Shown here: positions 1 to 8,764 of the stretch, piece by piece | Layout: each line of letters begins with the position of its first letter | Position numbering within the stretch: position 1 is the stretch's first letter | NCBI RefSeq assembly: GCF_900110225.1 | Contig: NZ_FOCW01000010.1 | Coordinates: 1 to 50,303, forward strand | DNA length: 50,303 nucleotides | Source of the DNA: Allobrachymonas denitrificans DSM 15123 | Lineage (GTDB): Bacteria; Pseudomonadota; Gammaproteobacteria; Burkholderiales; Burkholderiaceae_C | Reading direction: 5' to 3' | Translations under genes and position numbers: made by a program | The notes under the pieces: generated by a model | Told to the model about the DNA's origin: nothing | Database searches by the model: none | The model's input: the letters and a program-made list of their open reading frames with translations, nothing else

Positions 1-285
1 ACCCGCAAACCAGGCTGTAGCCTTTGCCAAGATGTCTCGTTCCATCTGAACCTGGCACAACTGTCTGCGCAATCGCACCAACTCTTCACGCTCCGCCGTC
101 GTCAACCCCTCCTTGCCGGGTAAAGGCTTGCCACTGTCGATGGCCGCCTGGCCCACCCAGTTGGTGATGGATTGCGCAGTGACGCCGAACTCACGCGAGA
201 GCTCGGCGGGCGAGCGGCCAGCTCGAACGAGCTCGACCATCTGCTGCCGGAATTCCGCCGGGTATGGCGGTCGTACTTTGGACAT
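1..285 (-). CDS. IS3-family transposase OrfA (partial, runs off the left edge)
   Basis: Reading leftward from the ATG at 285, the product begins MSKVRPPYPAEFRQQMVELV and continues for about 95 residues to the window edge. It has an N-terminal helix-turn-helix (residues about 10-45, with SPAELSREFGV and ITNWV) and then a leucine-rich coiled coil ending LAKATAWFAG. This is the standard layout of the OrfA DNA-binding protein of IS3 elements, which is joined to the catalytic OrfB by a -1 frameshift. OrfB would lie outside the window, so completeness cannot be judged. The element end lies in about 286-340, immediately before the acetyltransferase relic. Confidence 0.9.
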   Translation of the reverse strand, partial: MSKVRPPYPAEFRQQMVELVRAGRSPAELSREFGVTAQSITNWVGQAAIDSGKPLPGKEGLTTAEREELVRLRRQLCQVQMERDILAKATAWFAG

Positions 286-340
286 CTTCGACTCCTTGGA
301 CACAAAGCATGATGTGTCCACGGAAGCGGGTCAACTCCAT
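286..340. mobile_element. Terminal region of the left IS3-family element
   Basis: This is the 55 bp between the OrfA start and the first codons of the broken acetyltransferase. It contains TGTCCACGGAAGCGGGTCAA (312-335 region), which fits an IS3-type terminal inverted repeat, but the partner repeat is outside the window so the exact border is inferred. The element appears to have inserted at or just before the start codon of the cassette gene. Confidence 0.5.
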
Positions 341-341
341 T

Positions 342-775
342 GTGAGAATTCGGAAGGAAGTCCCGGGGGATGCGGCAGCGATTGAGGCCGTGACTATCGC
401 GGCATTTCAAGACGCCGCTCATACCGAGCATGCCGAACAATTTATTGTCAATGCGCTGCGCAAATCAGACCAACTCTCCATCTCCCTCGTTGCGGAGCAA
501 GGTGGCGCAATCATTGGTCACGTCGCAGTGTCGCCGGTGAGCATTTCGTCGGAACTCGACTCATGGATCGCGCACTGGCAGAGTTGCGCAGGCTAGGGGC
601 TTCCGGGTGCGTTGTACTGGGTGATCCTAGCTACTACTCACGTTTTGGCTTCAAAGCGGAACCAACACTCCTGCTGCCCGGCGTGCCGGAAGAGTATTTC
701 CTAGCCATTGTGTTCAACGGCTCTCCGCCATCCGGCAAGGTCTCATACCATGACGCATTCTCAGCCAAGGTCTAA
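342..775 (+). pseudogene. GNAT N-acetyltransferase (YhbS-like), deletion and frameshift
   Basis: Two frames together make one GNAT protein. The first (about 342-550) reads IVRIRKEVPGDAAAIEAVT to IGHVAVSPVSIS. The second (from about 551) reads GTRLMDRALAELRRLGASG, then VVLGDPSYYSRFGFK, and ends at the TAA at 773-775. In this family the segment between them carries a WYGLGP-type strand and the Q/RxxGxG acetyl-CoA pyrophosphate loop (motif A). About 23 residues are missing and the frame shifts, so the enzyme should be dead. The start codon is also lost or replaced by the IS3 end. The stop codon lies inside the attC site that follows, as in integron cassettes. Confidence 0.8.
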
Positions 776-879
776 CAGTTCGTTCAAGCCGACGTTGCTT
801 CGTGGCGTCGCTTGCGTGCTACGCTAAGCGTCGCACGCCGCTTGCCACTGCGCCACGCGGCTTAACTTGGGCGTTATGC
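770..879 (+). other. attC: Integron attC recombination site (59-base element)
   Basis: The left simple site is GTCTAAC (770-776, matching RYYYAAC) followed by TTCAAGCCGAC. The right side is GCGGCTTAAC, then GTTATGC (873-879, close to GTTRRRY). The inner arms CGTGGCG and CGCCACG are complementary, so the bottom strand can fold into the usual attC hairpin with unpaired bases. The length (110 bp) is normal for attC, and the cassette stop codon lies inside the site. No integrase gene is visible in the window. GTCTAAC does not pair fully with GTTATGC, which suggests the final bases belong to a different, following cassette. Confidence 0.85.
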
Positions 880-915
880 CGCAAAGCACGCAGCCGACTA
901 AGGACTCGACACAAC

Positions 916-1017
916 ATGAAAATTAATCTGTTCAGGCGCTGCTTGCCGCCCGAGCTGTACTGCCTGGGCACCAGGCCGAGCGTTGGCTTTTCCCGCCGCA
1001 TGTCATCTCGCCATTGA
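916..1017 (+). CDS. Possible 33-residue ORF of a second cassette remnant
   Basis: After the attC cleavage point at about 873, a new cassette would begin TTATGCC. An ATG follows 43 bp later and encodes MKINLFRRCLPPELYCLGTR and 13 more residues. I recognise no domain. The short spacing between attC and ATG is typical of cassettes, but the ribosome site is weak (AAGGACT at some distance) and no second attC is seen before recX ends at 1039. It may equally be non-coding debris. Confidence 0.25.
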   Translation: MKINLFRRCLPPELYCLGTRPSVGFSRRMSSRH

Positions 1018-1038
1018 AAACAAGAATGACCGACCTTC

Positions 1039-1629
1039 CTAGTCGTTGTCGCCCCGCACAACCTGATGCACAACCCCCGATGAAAACCCCCGGCTGGCCA
1101 GAAAGCGCATCTGCTTGAGCCGCTCATTCGGCGTTCCGGCCACGGAGCCAAACTTGCGGCGCCAGATTTCGCGGGCGCGCTCCAGTTCGCTGCCGGGCAG
1201 GGCCTCCATGGCCTGTTCGATGGCGGTGGCGTCCAGACCTTTTTGCCGCAGTTCCTGCTGGATGCGGCTGTTGCCCAGCTTGCCGGCGCGGCGGTGTACC
1301 AGGGCTTCGGCGGCGCGACTATCGTCGAGAAAGCCTTTGGCTTCCATGGCGTCCAGCGCTTCGGCAATGGCGGCGGCATGTTCGGCTTGGCGGGTTTCAG
1401 GGTCGATGCTGCCGTCACGCAGGTGGGTAACACTGGGCGGTTCGCCTTCATCAGTACGCGCCGCTGATGCCAGTGTCTGTGCATTGGCTGCCTCTTCCGC
1501 TTCCCGCGCGTCACGTTCGCGCAGCCACTGGCCCAGCTTGCGTTCCATTTCGGTACGCGTATAGTCGCGCGCGGCCAGCAGTTGCAAGGCCTTGCCTTTC
1601 AGTGAAACGGGGGCGGGGATGCGGGGCAT
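1039..1629 (-). CDS. recX: Regulatory protein RecX
   Basis: RecX binds RecA filaments and restrains their extension and ATPase activity. The product from the ATG at 1629 has 196 residues and begins MPRIPAPVSLKGKALQLLAA. The three-helix RecX repeats are visible, including DYTRTEMERKL, GFLDDSRAAEALVHRRAGKL and FLASRGFSSGVVHQVV. An insert of about 35 residues rich in Glu, Ala and Thr (about residues 45-80) makes it longer than many homologues. AAGAGG precedes the ATG at a good distance. A TTG 21 bp upstream would add seven residues and is less likely. It lies 79 bp downstream of recA on the same strand and is probably cotranscribed with it. Confidence 0.93.
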   Translation of the reverse strand: MPRIPAPVSLKGKALQLLAARDYTRTEMERKLGQWLRERDAREAEEAANAQTLASAARTDEGEPPSVTHLRDGSIDPETRQAEHAAAIAEALDAMEAKGFLDDSRAAEALVHRRAGKLGNSRIQQELRQKGLDATAIEQAMEALPGSELERAREIWRRKFGSVAGTPNERLKQMRFLASRGFSSGVVHQVVRGDND

Positions 1630-1708
1630 GCCGAACCTCTTGGTGAACAACGGAAGTCAGGAAGGCCGGCACAACCGGGTTGAATCGGTTGGCCGGCCCG
1701 TCCTGGAA

Positions 1709-2761
<1,053 letters not shown>

Positions 2762-2805
2762 GCGTTTCTCCTAAGAACTTATGATTTAATGATGTTGCAT
2801 ACAGC

Positions 2806-2821
2806 CTGTATGCTTGAGCAG
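2806..2821 (-). promoter_or_regulatory. Candidate LexA (SOS) box upstream of recA
   Basis: CTGTATGCTTGAGCAG fits CTGT-N8-ACAG with one mismatch (GCAG for ACAG). It overlaps a perfect 17-bp palindrome, GCATACAG-C-CTGTATGC (2797-2813). On the recA strand a TATACT hexamer lies just upstream of it, so LexA binding could block the promoter. This is a pattern match only. Confidence 0.45.
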
Positions 2822-3003
2822 GAGTATAGGCTAGAGTAAATTCGAATTTAAGCAAAATAAAGTCAGTTTGCATGACTAAAATGAAAGCCTTCATACAGGG
2901 ACTGCTTCAGGGGCAGGGCAAGTGCCTTGTACACGGGAGTAGGACAGGGTTCCGGAGACGCCGCAGGAAAGGTGCCTGGCGGACAACGCAGGAAGGAGCG
3001 GCA

Positions 3004-3474
3004 ATGGCAACAGCACGCGATGACTGGCGCGGCGCACATTTGGGGCGGCTGCTGGGTGAAGCCATGCGCCGCTTCGATGCCCGCGTGCTGGAGCTCATGG
3101 CGCATGATCCGGAGGTGCCGCTGGCACTGTCCAACCTGGCTGCGCGCCAGCAGGTGAGTGCGGCCCACATCCACATCACGCGGCATCTGGCGCTGCAGGG
3201 CAGCCGCCTGACCGAGCTGGCCGAGGCCGCCGGCATGCGCAAGCAGGCCATGGCGGCACTGGTGGATCAGTGCGAGGCTTGGGGCATCGTGCGGCGGGAA
3301 GAGGATCCGCGCGACGGACGCGCCCGCCGCATCGTGTTCACCGAGGCGGGTCTGGGCTGGCTGCATGGATTCGAGCGCGCGGTGGCGCGGGCCGAGGCAG
3401 AATTTGACGAAGCGGTGGGAGCGCCGGTGGCGGCTGTAGTGCGTCTGGGGCTGGAGGTGTATGCGATGCCGTGA
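3004..3474 (+). CDS. MarR-family transcriptional regulator
   Basis: The product (156 residues from the ATG at 3004) is a one-domain winged helix-turn-helix protein. LTELAEAAGMRKQAMAALVD (about residues 62-81) forms the HTH recognition region, and REEDPRDGRARRIVFTEAG forms the wing with the usual MarR D-x-R-D-x-R pattern. AAGGAG sits upstream of this ATG, which favours it over the in-frame ATG at 2872 that would add 44 low-complexity residues. It is divergent from recA across about 240 bp and ends 27 bp from the convergent transglutaminase-like gene. The ligand and target genes are unknown. Confidence 0.85.
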   Translation: MATARDDWRGAHLGRLLGEAMRRFDARVLELMAHDPEVPLALSNLAARQQVSAAHIHITRHLALQGSRLTELAEAAGMRKQAMAALVDQCEAWGIVRREEDPRDGRARRIVFTEAGLGWLHGFERAVARAEAEFDEAVGAPVAAVVRLGLEVYAMP

Positions 3475-3500
3475 GCGGCGGCGATCCCGTGCAGAATGTG

Positions 3501-4340
3501 TCAGGCGGAAACGGCTTCCGGCGCTGTCACCTCGTCTGTCACCACATCGAAGCGCTTCAGCTCGCTCGGGCCAAAGCCCATGGTGATCGGTACATCGGCG
3601 GCGTCGCGGCCGTAGCCCAGCACGATGCGGCCAATGCGCGGAATGTTGTGGCGCGCGTCAAAGGTGTGCCACCCGCCTTCCAGAAACACCTCGAACCAGG
3701 CGCTGAAATCCATGGGGTAGGGGGCAGCCGGCACGCCGATGTCGCCGAGATAGCCGGTGGCGTAACGTGCCGGAATGTTCATGCAGCGGCACAGTGCCAC
3801 CGCCATTTGGGCAAAGTCGCGGCAGACGCCGGTGCCTTCCTGCCAGCCCTGGGTGGCGGTGCGCGTGGCGCAGGCCGCCTGGTAGTCGAATTTCAGGTGC
3901 TGGTGCACATAGTCGCAAATCGCCTGCACGCGTGCCCAGCCGGTGGGGGTATGGCCGAACTGTTCCCAGGCAAACTGCATCAGGTCACCTTCAAAGTCGC
4001 AGTAGCGGCTGGGTAGCAGAAACTGCAGCACCTCGTTCGGCAACTCGTGCAGGGGGAGCTGGCGCGCCTCGGGATGTTGAGGGTCCGGCAGGCCGCTGTC
4101 GTGCACCAGTGCTGCGCCGTGCAGACGGATCTCGGTGAGTCCTTCGGGCACGGAGATGCGGCTGCAGCGGTTGCCGAAGCCATCCTGATAGTGCTGCACG
4201 TCCAGAGCGGGATCCACCGAGAAATGTTCGCTTCCGGGCTGGATGTCGCCAGCGCGGCTGGGGTGGATCTGCAGCAGCGACAGCACTTGTGTCGGGGCGG
4301 CTACGGTCAGGATGATGTCGAATCCGGTCTGAATCAGCAT
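3501..4340 (-). CDS. Transglutaminase-like cysteine protease-fold protein
   Basis: The 279-residue product begins MLIQTGFDIILTVAAPTQVL. It has an N-terminal beta-rich half (bacterial transglutaminase-associated type) and a C-terminal transglutaminase-like core. The presumed triad is Cys in GTGVCRDFAQMAVALCR, His in GGWHTFDARHN, and the Asp of the same motif. There is no signal peptide, so it is probably cytoplasmic. Such proteins are common in proteobacteria and some act as amidases or proteases, but the substrate cannot be read here. The start at 4340 avoids 50 upstream residues of Arg/Pro-rich composition that would run into the LysR gene. Confidence 0.8.
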   Translation of the reverse strand: MLIQTGFDIILTVAAPTQVLSLLQIHPSRAGDIQPGSEHFSVDPALDVQHYQDGFGNRCSRISVPEGLTEIRLHGAALVHDSGLPDPQHPEARQLPLHELPNEVLQFLLPSRYCDFEGDLMQFAWEQFGHTPTGWARVQAICDYVHQHLKFDYQAACATRTATQGWQEGTGVCRDFAQMAVALCRCMNIPARYATGYLGDIGVPAAPYPMDFSAWFEVFLEGGWHTFDARHNIPRIGRIVLGYGRDAADVPITMGFGPSELKRFDVVTDEVTAPEAVSA

Positions 4341-4467
4341 AAGTTCTGGCAAGGGAAACGGGCGTTGCGGGGTGCACGCTATGCGATTCACTGTAGAGGG
4401 AGTGCGTGGCGGCCGTGGCCGGTCGAGGGCGTCAGGGCCTGTAGGACTGGGGCGCCGCCGAGAGATT

Positions 4468-5382
4468 TCAGCCCGGATCAGCCGCACCATCCTTCCATTG
4501 CGACAGCATCAGCTCCCGCAGCCAGCGGTTGGCCGGATCCGCGTCCAGGTGTCGGTGCCAGTACAGGTAGAGCGCGAGCGGGGGCAGTTCCAGCGGCAGC
4601 GGCTGGATGTCCAGCGCCAGCGTCCGCGCCACGACCTGGGCATAGCTGTGCGGCATGGTCAGCAGCAGGTTGCTGGCGGCCACCACCTCGCAGGCGGCAA
4701 AGTAGTGCTGGCAGCGCAGGGCGATGCGGCGCTGCAGGTTGCGGCGCTGCAGGGCCATGTCTTCCACCGTGGGGCCGCTCTGGCGTGAGGATACGGCCAC
4801 ATGCTGCGCCTGCAGGTACTGCTGCAGGCCGGGTGGTGCGGGCAGGCAGCCGCCGGCAGCGACCACCACCAGTGTGTCCGTGCCCACGCGCTGGCGCAGG
4901 ATGTCCTCGGGCAGCGGCAGGTCGACGTCCAGTGCCAGATCAATGCGGCCGGCAGCCAGTTCGGCCGCCAGTTCCTGCCGTGCCGGCGCCAGCGCCTGCA
5001 GGCTGACCTGCGGAGCCAGGCAGGACAGCCGCTGCATCACGCGCGGCAGCACGGTCGATTCGAGCACGGGGCGCAGCGCCACGCGAAAGTTGCGCTGCGC
5101 ATGGGCGGGATCGAACTGGCTGCCTTGCTGCAGGCCCTGCTCCAGCAGTTGCAGGGCCTGGCGCACCGGCTCGATCAGGCTGCGTGCCAGCGGCGTGGGC
5201 ACCATGCTGTGGCCCAGCCGCACGAACAGGGGGTCATCGAGGTGCTCGCGCAGGCGCGCCAGCGCATGGCTGAGTGCCGGTTGCGAGAGGTGCAGGCGCC
5301 GCGCGGCCCGCGTAAGGTTACCTTCGCTGTAGATGGTGCGGAACACCAGAAACAGGTTCAGGTCGAGACGATCCAGATTCAT
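4468..5382 (-). CDS. LysR-family transcriptional regulator
   Basis: The 304-residue product begins MNLDRLDLNLFLVFRTIYSE. The winged HTH (residues about 1-62) includes NLTRAARRLHLSQPALSHAL, and a periplasmic-binding-protein-like effector domain follows (about 90-300). It is divergent from the acyl-CoA dehydrogenase gene 100 bp away, the usual LysR arrangement for controlling a neighbouring catabolic operon. A dyad with T-N11-A spacing lies between them (5400-5419). The effector is not identifiable but may be an intermediate of the pathway encoded by 5483-9532. Confidence 0.9.
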   Translation of the reverse strand: MNLDRLDLNLFLVFRTIYSEGNLTRAARRLHLSQPALSHALARLREHLDDPLFVRLGHSMVPTPLARSLIEPVRQALQLLEQGLQQGSQFDPAHAQRNFRVALRPVLESTVLPRVMQRLSCLAPQVSLQALAPARQELAAELAAGRIDLALDVDLPLPEDILRQRVGTDTLVVVAAGGCLPAPPGLQQYLQAQHVAVSSRQSGPTVEDMALQRRNLQRRIALRCQHYFAACEVVAASNLLLTMPHSYAQVVARTLALDIQPLPLELPPLALYLYWHRHLDADPANRWLRELMLSQWKDGAADPG

Positions 5383-5399
5383 TTCGTGAATAGTTTGCC

Positions 5400-5419
5400 A
5401 TCAAAACAATGCATTTGAT
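5400..5419. promoter_or_regulatory. Candidate LysR-type operator
   Basis: ATCAAA-N8-TTTGAT is a perfect 6-bp dyad containing the T-N11-A pattern typical of LysR sites. It lies in the 100-bp divergent region between the LysR gene and the acyl-CoA dehydrogenase gene, 18 bp from the regulator start. Confidence 0.55.
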
Positions 5420-5482
5420 TGATGAGGGTGCGTTCCCTACACTGCAGGGCACAGGCGCGGCGGATGCGCCAGGGAGATTTGC

Positions 5483-6733
5483 ATGCAATTCGGCAACACG
5501 GCTCGCGGAACAGACTATCTGCAGCGCCTGACGGCGTTCATGGACGAGCATGTCTACCCGGCGGAAGCGACCTACTATGCCCAGCTCAAGCGCGGCGAGC
5601 TGCCGTGGAACGTGCCTCCGGTGATGGAAGAACTCAAGGCCAAGGCGCGCGCTGCCGGGCTGTGGAACCTGTTCCTGCCGGAAGAGGAATGGGGCGCCGG
5701 CCTGAGCAATGCCGAATACGCGCCGCTGGCCGAAGTGATGGGCCGCTCACTGATTGCGCCGGAGATTTTCAACTGTAACGCGCCGGACACCGGCAACATG
5801 GAAGTGCTGGTGAAATACGGCACACCCGAGCAGCAGGAGCGTTGGCTCAAGCCGCTGCTGCAAGGCCGCATCCGCTCTGCCTTCTGCATGACCGAACCGG
5901 GCGTGGCTAGCAGCGATGCCACTAATATGCAGGCCACGGCGGTGGAAGATGGCAACGAGGTGGTGCTGAACGGCCGCAAGTGGTGGAGCACCGGCATTGG
6001 CCATCCGGACTGCCAGGTGCTGGTTTTCATGGGCCTGAGCCTGCCCGATGCGCCCAAGCATGCGCGCCACAGCATGGTGCTGGTGCCCATCGATGCGCCC
6101 GGCGTGAAGATTGAGCGCATGCTGACCGTGTTCGGCAAGCTGGACGAGCCCTACGGTCATGGCGAAGTCAGCTTCACCAATGTGCGCATGCCCAAGGAGA
6201 ACGTGATCCTCGGTCTGGGGCGCGGCTTCGAGATTGCGCAGGGCCGACTCGGCCCGGGTCGTATCCACCATTGCATGCGCGCCATCGGCGCCTCCGAGCG
6301 GGCGCTGGAGCTGCTAGTGCAGCGTGCCATGAGCCGCACCGCCTTCGGCAAGCCGCTGGCCCTGCTGGGCGGCAATGGCGACGTGATCGCCAACGCACGC
6401 ATGGCCATCGAGCAGGCGCGCCTGCTCACGCTGAAAGCCGCCTGGATGATGGACACGGTAGGCGCCAAGGGCGCGATGAGCGAGATTTCCATGATCAAGG
6501 TGGTGGCGCCGAATGTGGCGCAGCAGGTGGTGGACGCCGCCATGCAGATCCATGGCGGAGGCGGCCTGAGCGAGGATTTCATCCTCGCCGAGCTGTATGG
6601 CTATGCCCGCGCCCTGCGCCTGGCCGACGGGCCGGATGAGGTGCACCGCATGCTGATCGCCAAGCTGGAGGTGAAGCGCCAGATGAAGCGGCTGGAGGCG
6701 CAGACGGCTGCCGCTGCCGATCATGCGGCCTGA
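5483..6733 (+). CDS. Acyl-CoA dehydrogenase (ACAD10/11 or LvaC-like)
   Basis: This is an FAD-dependent acyl-CoA dehydrogenase-fold protein of 416 residues. Visible motifs are the mid-domain [16 protein letters not shown] (about 135-150), [14 protein letters not shown], and the C-terminal helical domain with [45 protein letters not shown]. Its neighbour is an APH-type kinase. In human ACAD11 and the Pseudomonas putida lva pathway, such dehydrogenase-fold proteins act on 4-phosphorylated hydroxyacyl-CoA produced by a kinase of this type. A similar role here is an inference from the pairing. It is the first gene of a probable four-gene operon divergent from the LysR regulator. Confidence 0.92.
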   Translation: MQFGNTARGTDYLQRLTAFMDEHVYPAEATYYAQLKRGELPWNVPPVMEELKAKARAAGLWNLFLPEEEWGAGLSNAEYAPLAEVMGRSLIAPEIFNCNAPDTGNMEVLVKYGTPEQQERWLKPLLQGRIRSAFCMTEPGVASSDATNMQATAVEDGNEVVLNGRKWWSTGIGHPDCQVLVFMGLSLPDAPKHARHSMVLVPIDAPGVKIERMLTVFGKLDEPYGHGEVSFTNVRMPKENVILGLGRGFEIAQGRLGPGRIHHCMRAIGASERALELLVQRAMSRTAFGKPLALLGGNGDVIANARMAIEQARLLTLKAAWMMDTVGAKGAMSEISMIKVVAPNVAQQVVDAAMQIHGGGGLSEDFILAELYGYARALRLADGPDEVHRMLIAKLEVKRQMKRLEAQTAAAADHAA

Positions 6734-6767
6734 CTCTCTTTGCATACAAGAATGACGGAGACAAGCG

Positions 6768-7850
6768 ATGTCCGAAACCGCCCAGAACCTGAATGACCGC
6801 GCCGGCAAGGTCCGCCCCGGTGAAGAACTCGACGCCGCCCGCGTGGCGGATTTCCTGCGCCGGCAGGGGGTGGAACTGCCGGGCGAGCCCGAAATCGCTC
6901 AATTTGCCGGCGGCGCCTCCAACCTGACCTATTTGCTGCGCTTCGCCGACCGCGACCTGATCCTGCGCCGCCCGCCCTTCGGCCAGCGCGCCGGCACCGC
7001 GCACGACATGGTGCGCGAGGCGCGCGTGATGCAGGCACTGCGCCCCGTCTATCCGTATGTGCCGCGCATCATCGCCATCTGCGAGGATGAAGCGGTGCTG
7101 GGCTGCCCGTTCTACGTGATGGAGCGGCTGGACGGCATCATCCTGCGACGCGATCTGCCCGCCGGCATGGAACTGGCTCCGGAGGCGGCCACCGCGCTGT
7201 GCCACGCCATGCTGGATCGCCTGGTCGACCTGCACCAGGTGGACTGGCAGGCTGCCGGACTGGAACAGCTCGGCAAGGGAGCAGGTTACGTGGCACGCCA
7301 GCTGGCTGGCTGGAGCCAGCGCTTTGCCGCCGCGCAGACCGATGACGTGCCCGGCTGCGAGGACGTGATCCAGTGGCTGCAGCAGCATGCCCCGGCGCAG
7401 GACGCCGCCACCACGCTGATCCACAACGACTGGCGTTTCGACAACCTGGTGCTCGATCCGCAGCAGCCCGAACGCATCATCGGCGTGCTCGACTGGGAAA
7501 TGGCCACGCTCGGCGATCCGCTGATGGACCTGGGCAATGCGCTGGCCTACTGGGCGCAGGCCGATGACGATCCGGTGTTCCTTTCCATGCGCCAGCAGCC
7601 CACGCATTTGCCCGGCATGCTGACGCGCGCCGAAGTGGTGCGTGCCTATGGCGAACGCATGGGGCTGGATGTGTCCAACTTTGCCTTCTACGAGGTGTTT
7701 GGCGTGTTCCGTCTGGCCGTGATCGTGCAGCAGATCTGGCACCGCTACCGTTCCGGACACACGCAGAATCCGAAGTTTGCCCAGTTTGGCCAGGTCGCGG
7801 CCTTTCTGCTGCAGCGCTGCCGCAAGCTGATCCGGCGGACGGCTGCCTGA
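6768..7850 (+). CDS. APH-fold phosphotransferase (ACAD10/LvaA-like kinase)
   Basis: This 360-residue aminoglycoside-phosphotransferase-fold kinase has an N-lobe with FAGGASNLTYLLRF and LILRRPPFG, the catalytic Brenner motif IHNDWRFDNLVLD (about residues 219-231), and the metal-binding GVLDWEMATLGDPLMDLG. Such stand-alone kinases next to acyl-CoA dehydrogenases phosphorylate the hydroxyl of 4-hydroxyacyl-CoA (LvaA in P. putida) rather than antibiotics. The gene starts 34 bp after the dehydrogenase and overlaps the next gene by one base. An antibiotic-resistance role is unlikely given the context. Confidence 0.88.
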   Translation: MSETAQNLNDRAGKVRPGEELDAARVADFLRRQGVELPGEPEIAQFAGGASNLTYLLRFADRDLILRRPPFGQRAGTAHDMVREARVMQALRPVYPYVPRIIAICEDEAVLGCPFYVMERLDGIILRRDLPAGMELAPEAATALCHAMLDRLVDLHQVDWQAAGLEQLGKGAGYVARQLAGWSQRFAAAQTDDVPGCEDVIQWLQQHAPAQDAATTLIHNDWRFDNLVLDPQQPERIIGVLDWEMATLGDPLMDLGNALAYWAQADDDPVFLSMRQQPTHLPGMLTRAEVVRAYGERMGLDVSNFAFYEVFGVFRLAVIVQQIWHRYRSGHTQNPKFAQFGQVAAFLLQRCRKLIRRTAA

Positions 7851-8551
7851 TGGCGACGCTGCACCTGATCCGCCACGGGCAGGCCAACTTTTCCGGCGAA
7901 GACTATGACGAGCTCAGCCCGATCGGGAAGGAGCAGGCAGCGCTGACCGGTGCCTGGCTGGCGCAACGCGGCCTGGTGCCGCAGCGCGTCTATGCCGGCA
8001 CCCTGTGCCGCCAGCAGGACAGCGCACGCGCCGCGCTGCAGGCGGCCGGACTGGACTTGCCCGTCGTCACCCTCCCCGAACTGGACGAACTCGATCACCA
8101 GAACATCATCGCGGCGTGGAAGCCCGAATTCGCCGAAATGGCTGTATTACGGCAGTGGCTGCGCACGCAGGAGCAGCCGCGCCGTGCCTTCCAGCAGGTC
8201 TTTGAAGCCGCCATGGGCGCCTGGCTCGCCGCCGCGCCGGACGATGCCCGCTATCGAGAAAGCTGGCCCCGGTTTCAGGCGCGCAGCGTGCAGGCCCTGC
8301 AGCAGATGCTGCGTGACAGCAGCGGCTGCGGGCAGGTCTGGGCCTTTACGTCAGGCGGTCCGATCGCTGCCATCTGCCAGCACCTGCTGGGCATGGACAA
8401 TGCACGTACGCTGGGCCTGAGTTGGACGCTGGCCAATGCCAGCATCACGCGCATCCTCTGGCCGGCAAGCGCACCGGAGCGAGCGAGCATTCAGACCGTC
8501 AACGGTTTTGCGCATCTGGAGGAAAAGCCGGGTCTGCTGACCTGGCGTTGA
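7850..8551 (+). CDS. Histidine-phosphatase-superfamily protein, second His apparently replaced
   Basis: The 233-residue product begins MATLHLIRHGQANFSGEDYD and carries the RHG phosphate-binding motif of phosphoglycerate-mutase-type phosphatases. The usual second catalytic motif (T/S-H-G-G) reads WAFTSGGPIAAI at about residues 164-175, so Ser stands where His is expected. That suggests weak, altered or absent phosphatase activity. It overlaps the kinase stop by one base (TGATG), so translation is probably coupled. It may act on a phosphorylated intermediate or simply accompany the pathway. The substrate is unknown. Confidence 0.85.
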   Translation: MATLHLIRHGQANFSGEDYDELSPIGKEQAALTGAWLAQRGLVPQRVYAGTLCRQQDSARAALQAAGLDLPVVTLPELDELDHQNIIAAWKPEFAEMAVLRQWLRTQEQPRRAFQQVFEAAMGAWLAAAPDDARYRESWPRFQARSVQALQQMLRDSSGCGQVWAFTSGGPIAAICQHLLGMDNARTLGLSWTLANASITRILWPASAPERASIQTVNGFAHLEEKPGLLTWR

Positions 8552-8612
8552 GTCCGTGTGAAGACGTGAGAAGCGGGTCGGAGGGCCAGGGCATGCAGCC
8601 TGGGCATCACGA

Positions 8613-8672
8613 CCATCCGCCATCCGCCATCCGCCATCCGCCATCCGCCATCCGCCATCCGCCATCCGCCAT
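8613..8672. repeat. Tandem heptamer array (CCATCCG)8
   Basis: Eight uninterrupted copies of CCATCCG plus a partial CCAT fill the space between the phosphatase and SDR genes. The array abuts a second heptamer array of different sequence (8674-8727). Confidence 0.98.
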
Positions 8673-8673
8673 A

Positions 8674-8727
8674 AGCCAATAGCCAATAGCCAATAGCCAA
8701 TAGCCAATAGCCAATAGCCAATAGCCA
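8674..8727. repeat. Tandem heptamer array (AGCCAAT)7
   Basis: Seven copies of AGCCAAT plus AGCCA directly follow the CCATCCG array. The unit length (7 bp) is the same but the sequence differs. The array ends 37 bp before the SDR start and just upstream of its ribosome site (CAAGGAGAC), so copy-number change would alter operon spacing rather than a protein. Confidence 0.98.
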
Positions 8728-8764
8728 CCCGCCCCAAAACAACCTGCACCCAAGGAGACACCCC

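Noticed and set aside
819-1514. Minus-strand ORF across attC and recX
   Set aside because: It overlaps recX in another frame and crosses the attC site; no supporting motif.
6768-7850. Aminoglycoside resistance gene
   Set aside because: The APH fold is present, but the operon context with an acyl-CoA dehydrogenase points to an acyl-CoA kinase.
8600-8735. Possible CRISPR array
   Set aside because: The repeats are direct, contiguous heptamers without spacers.
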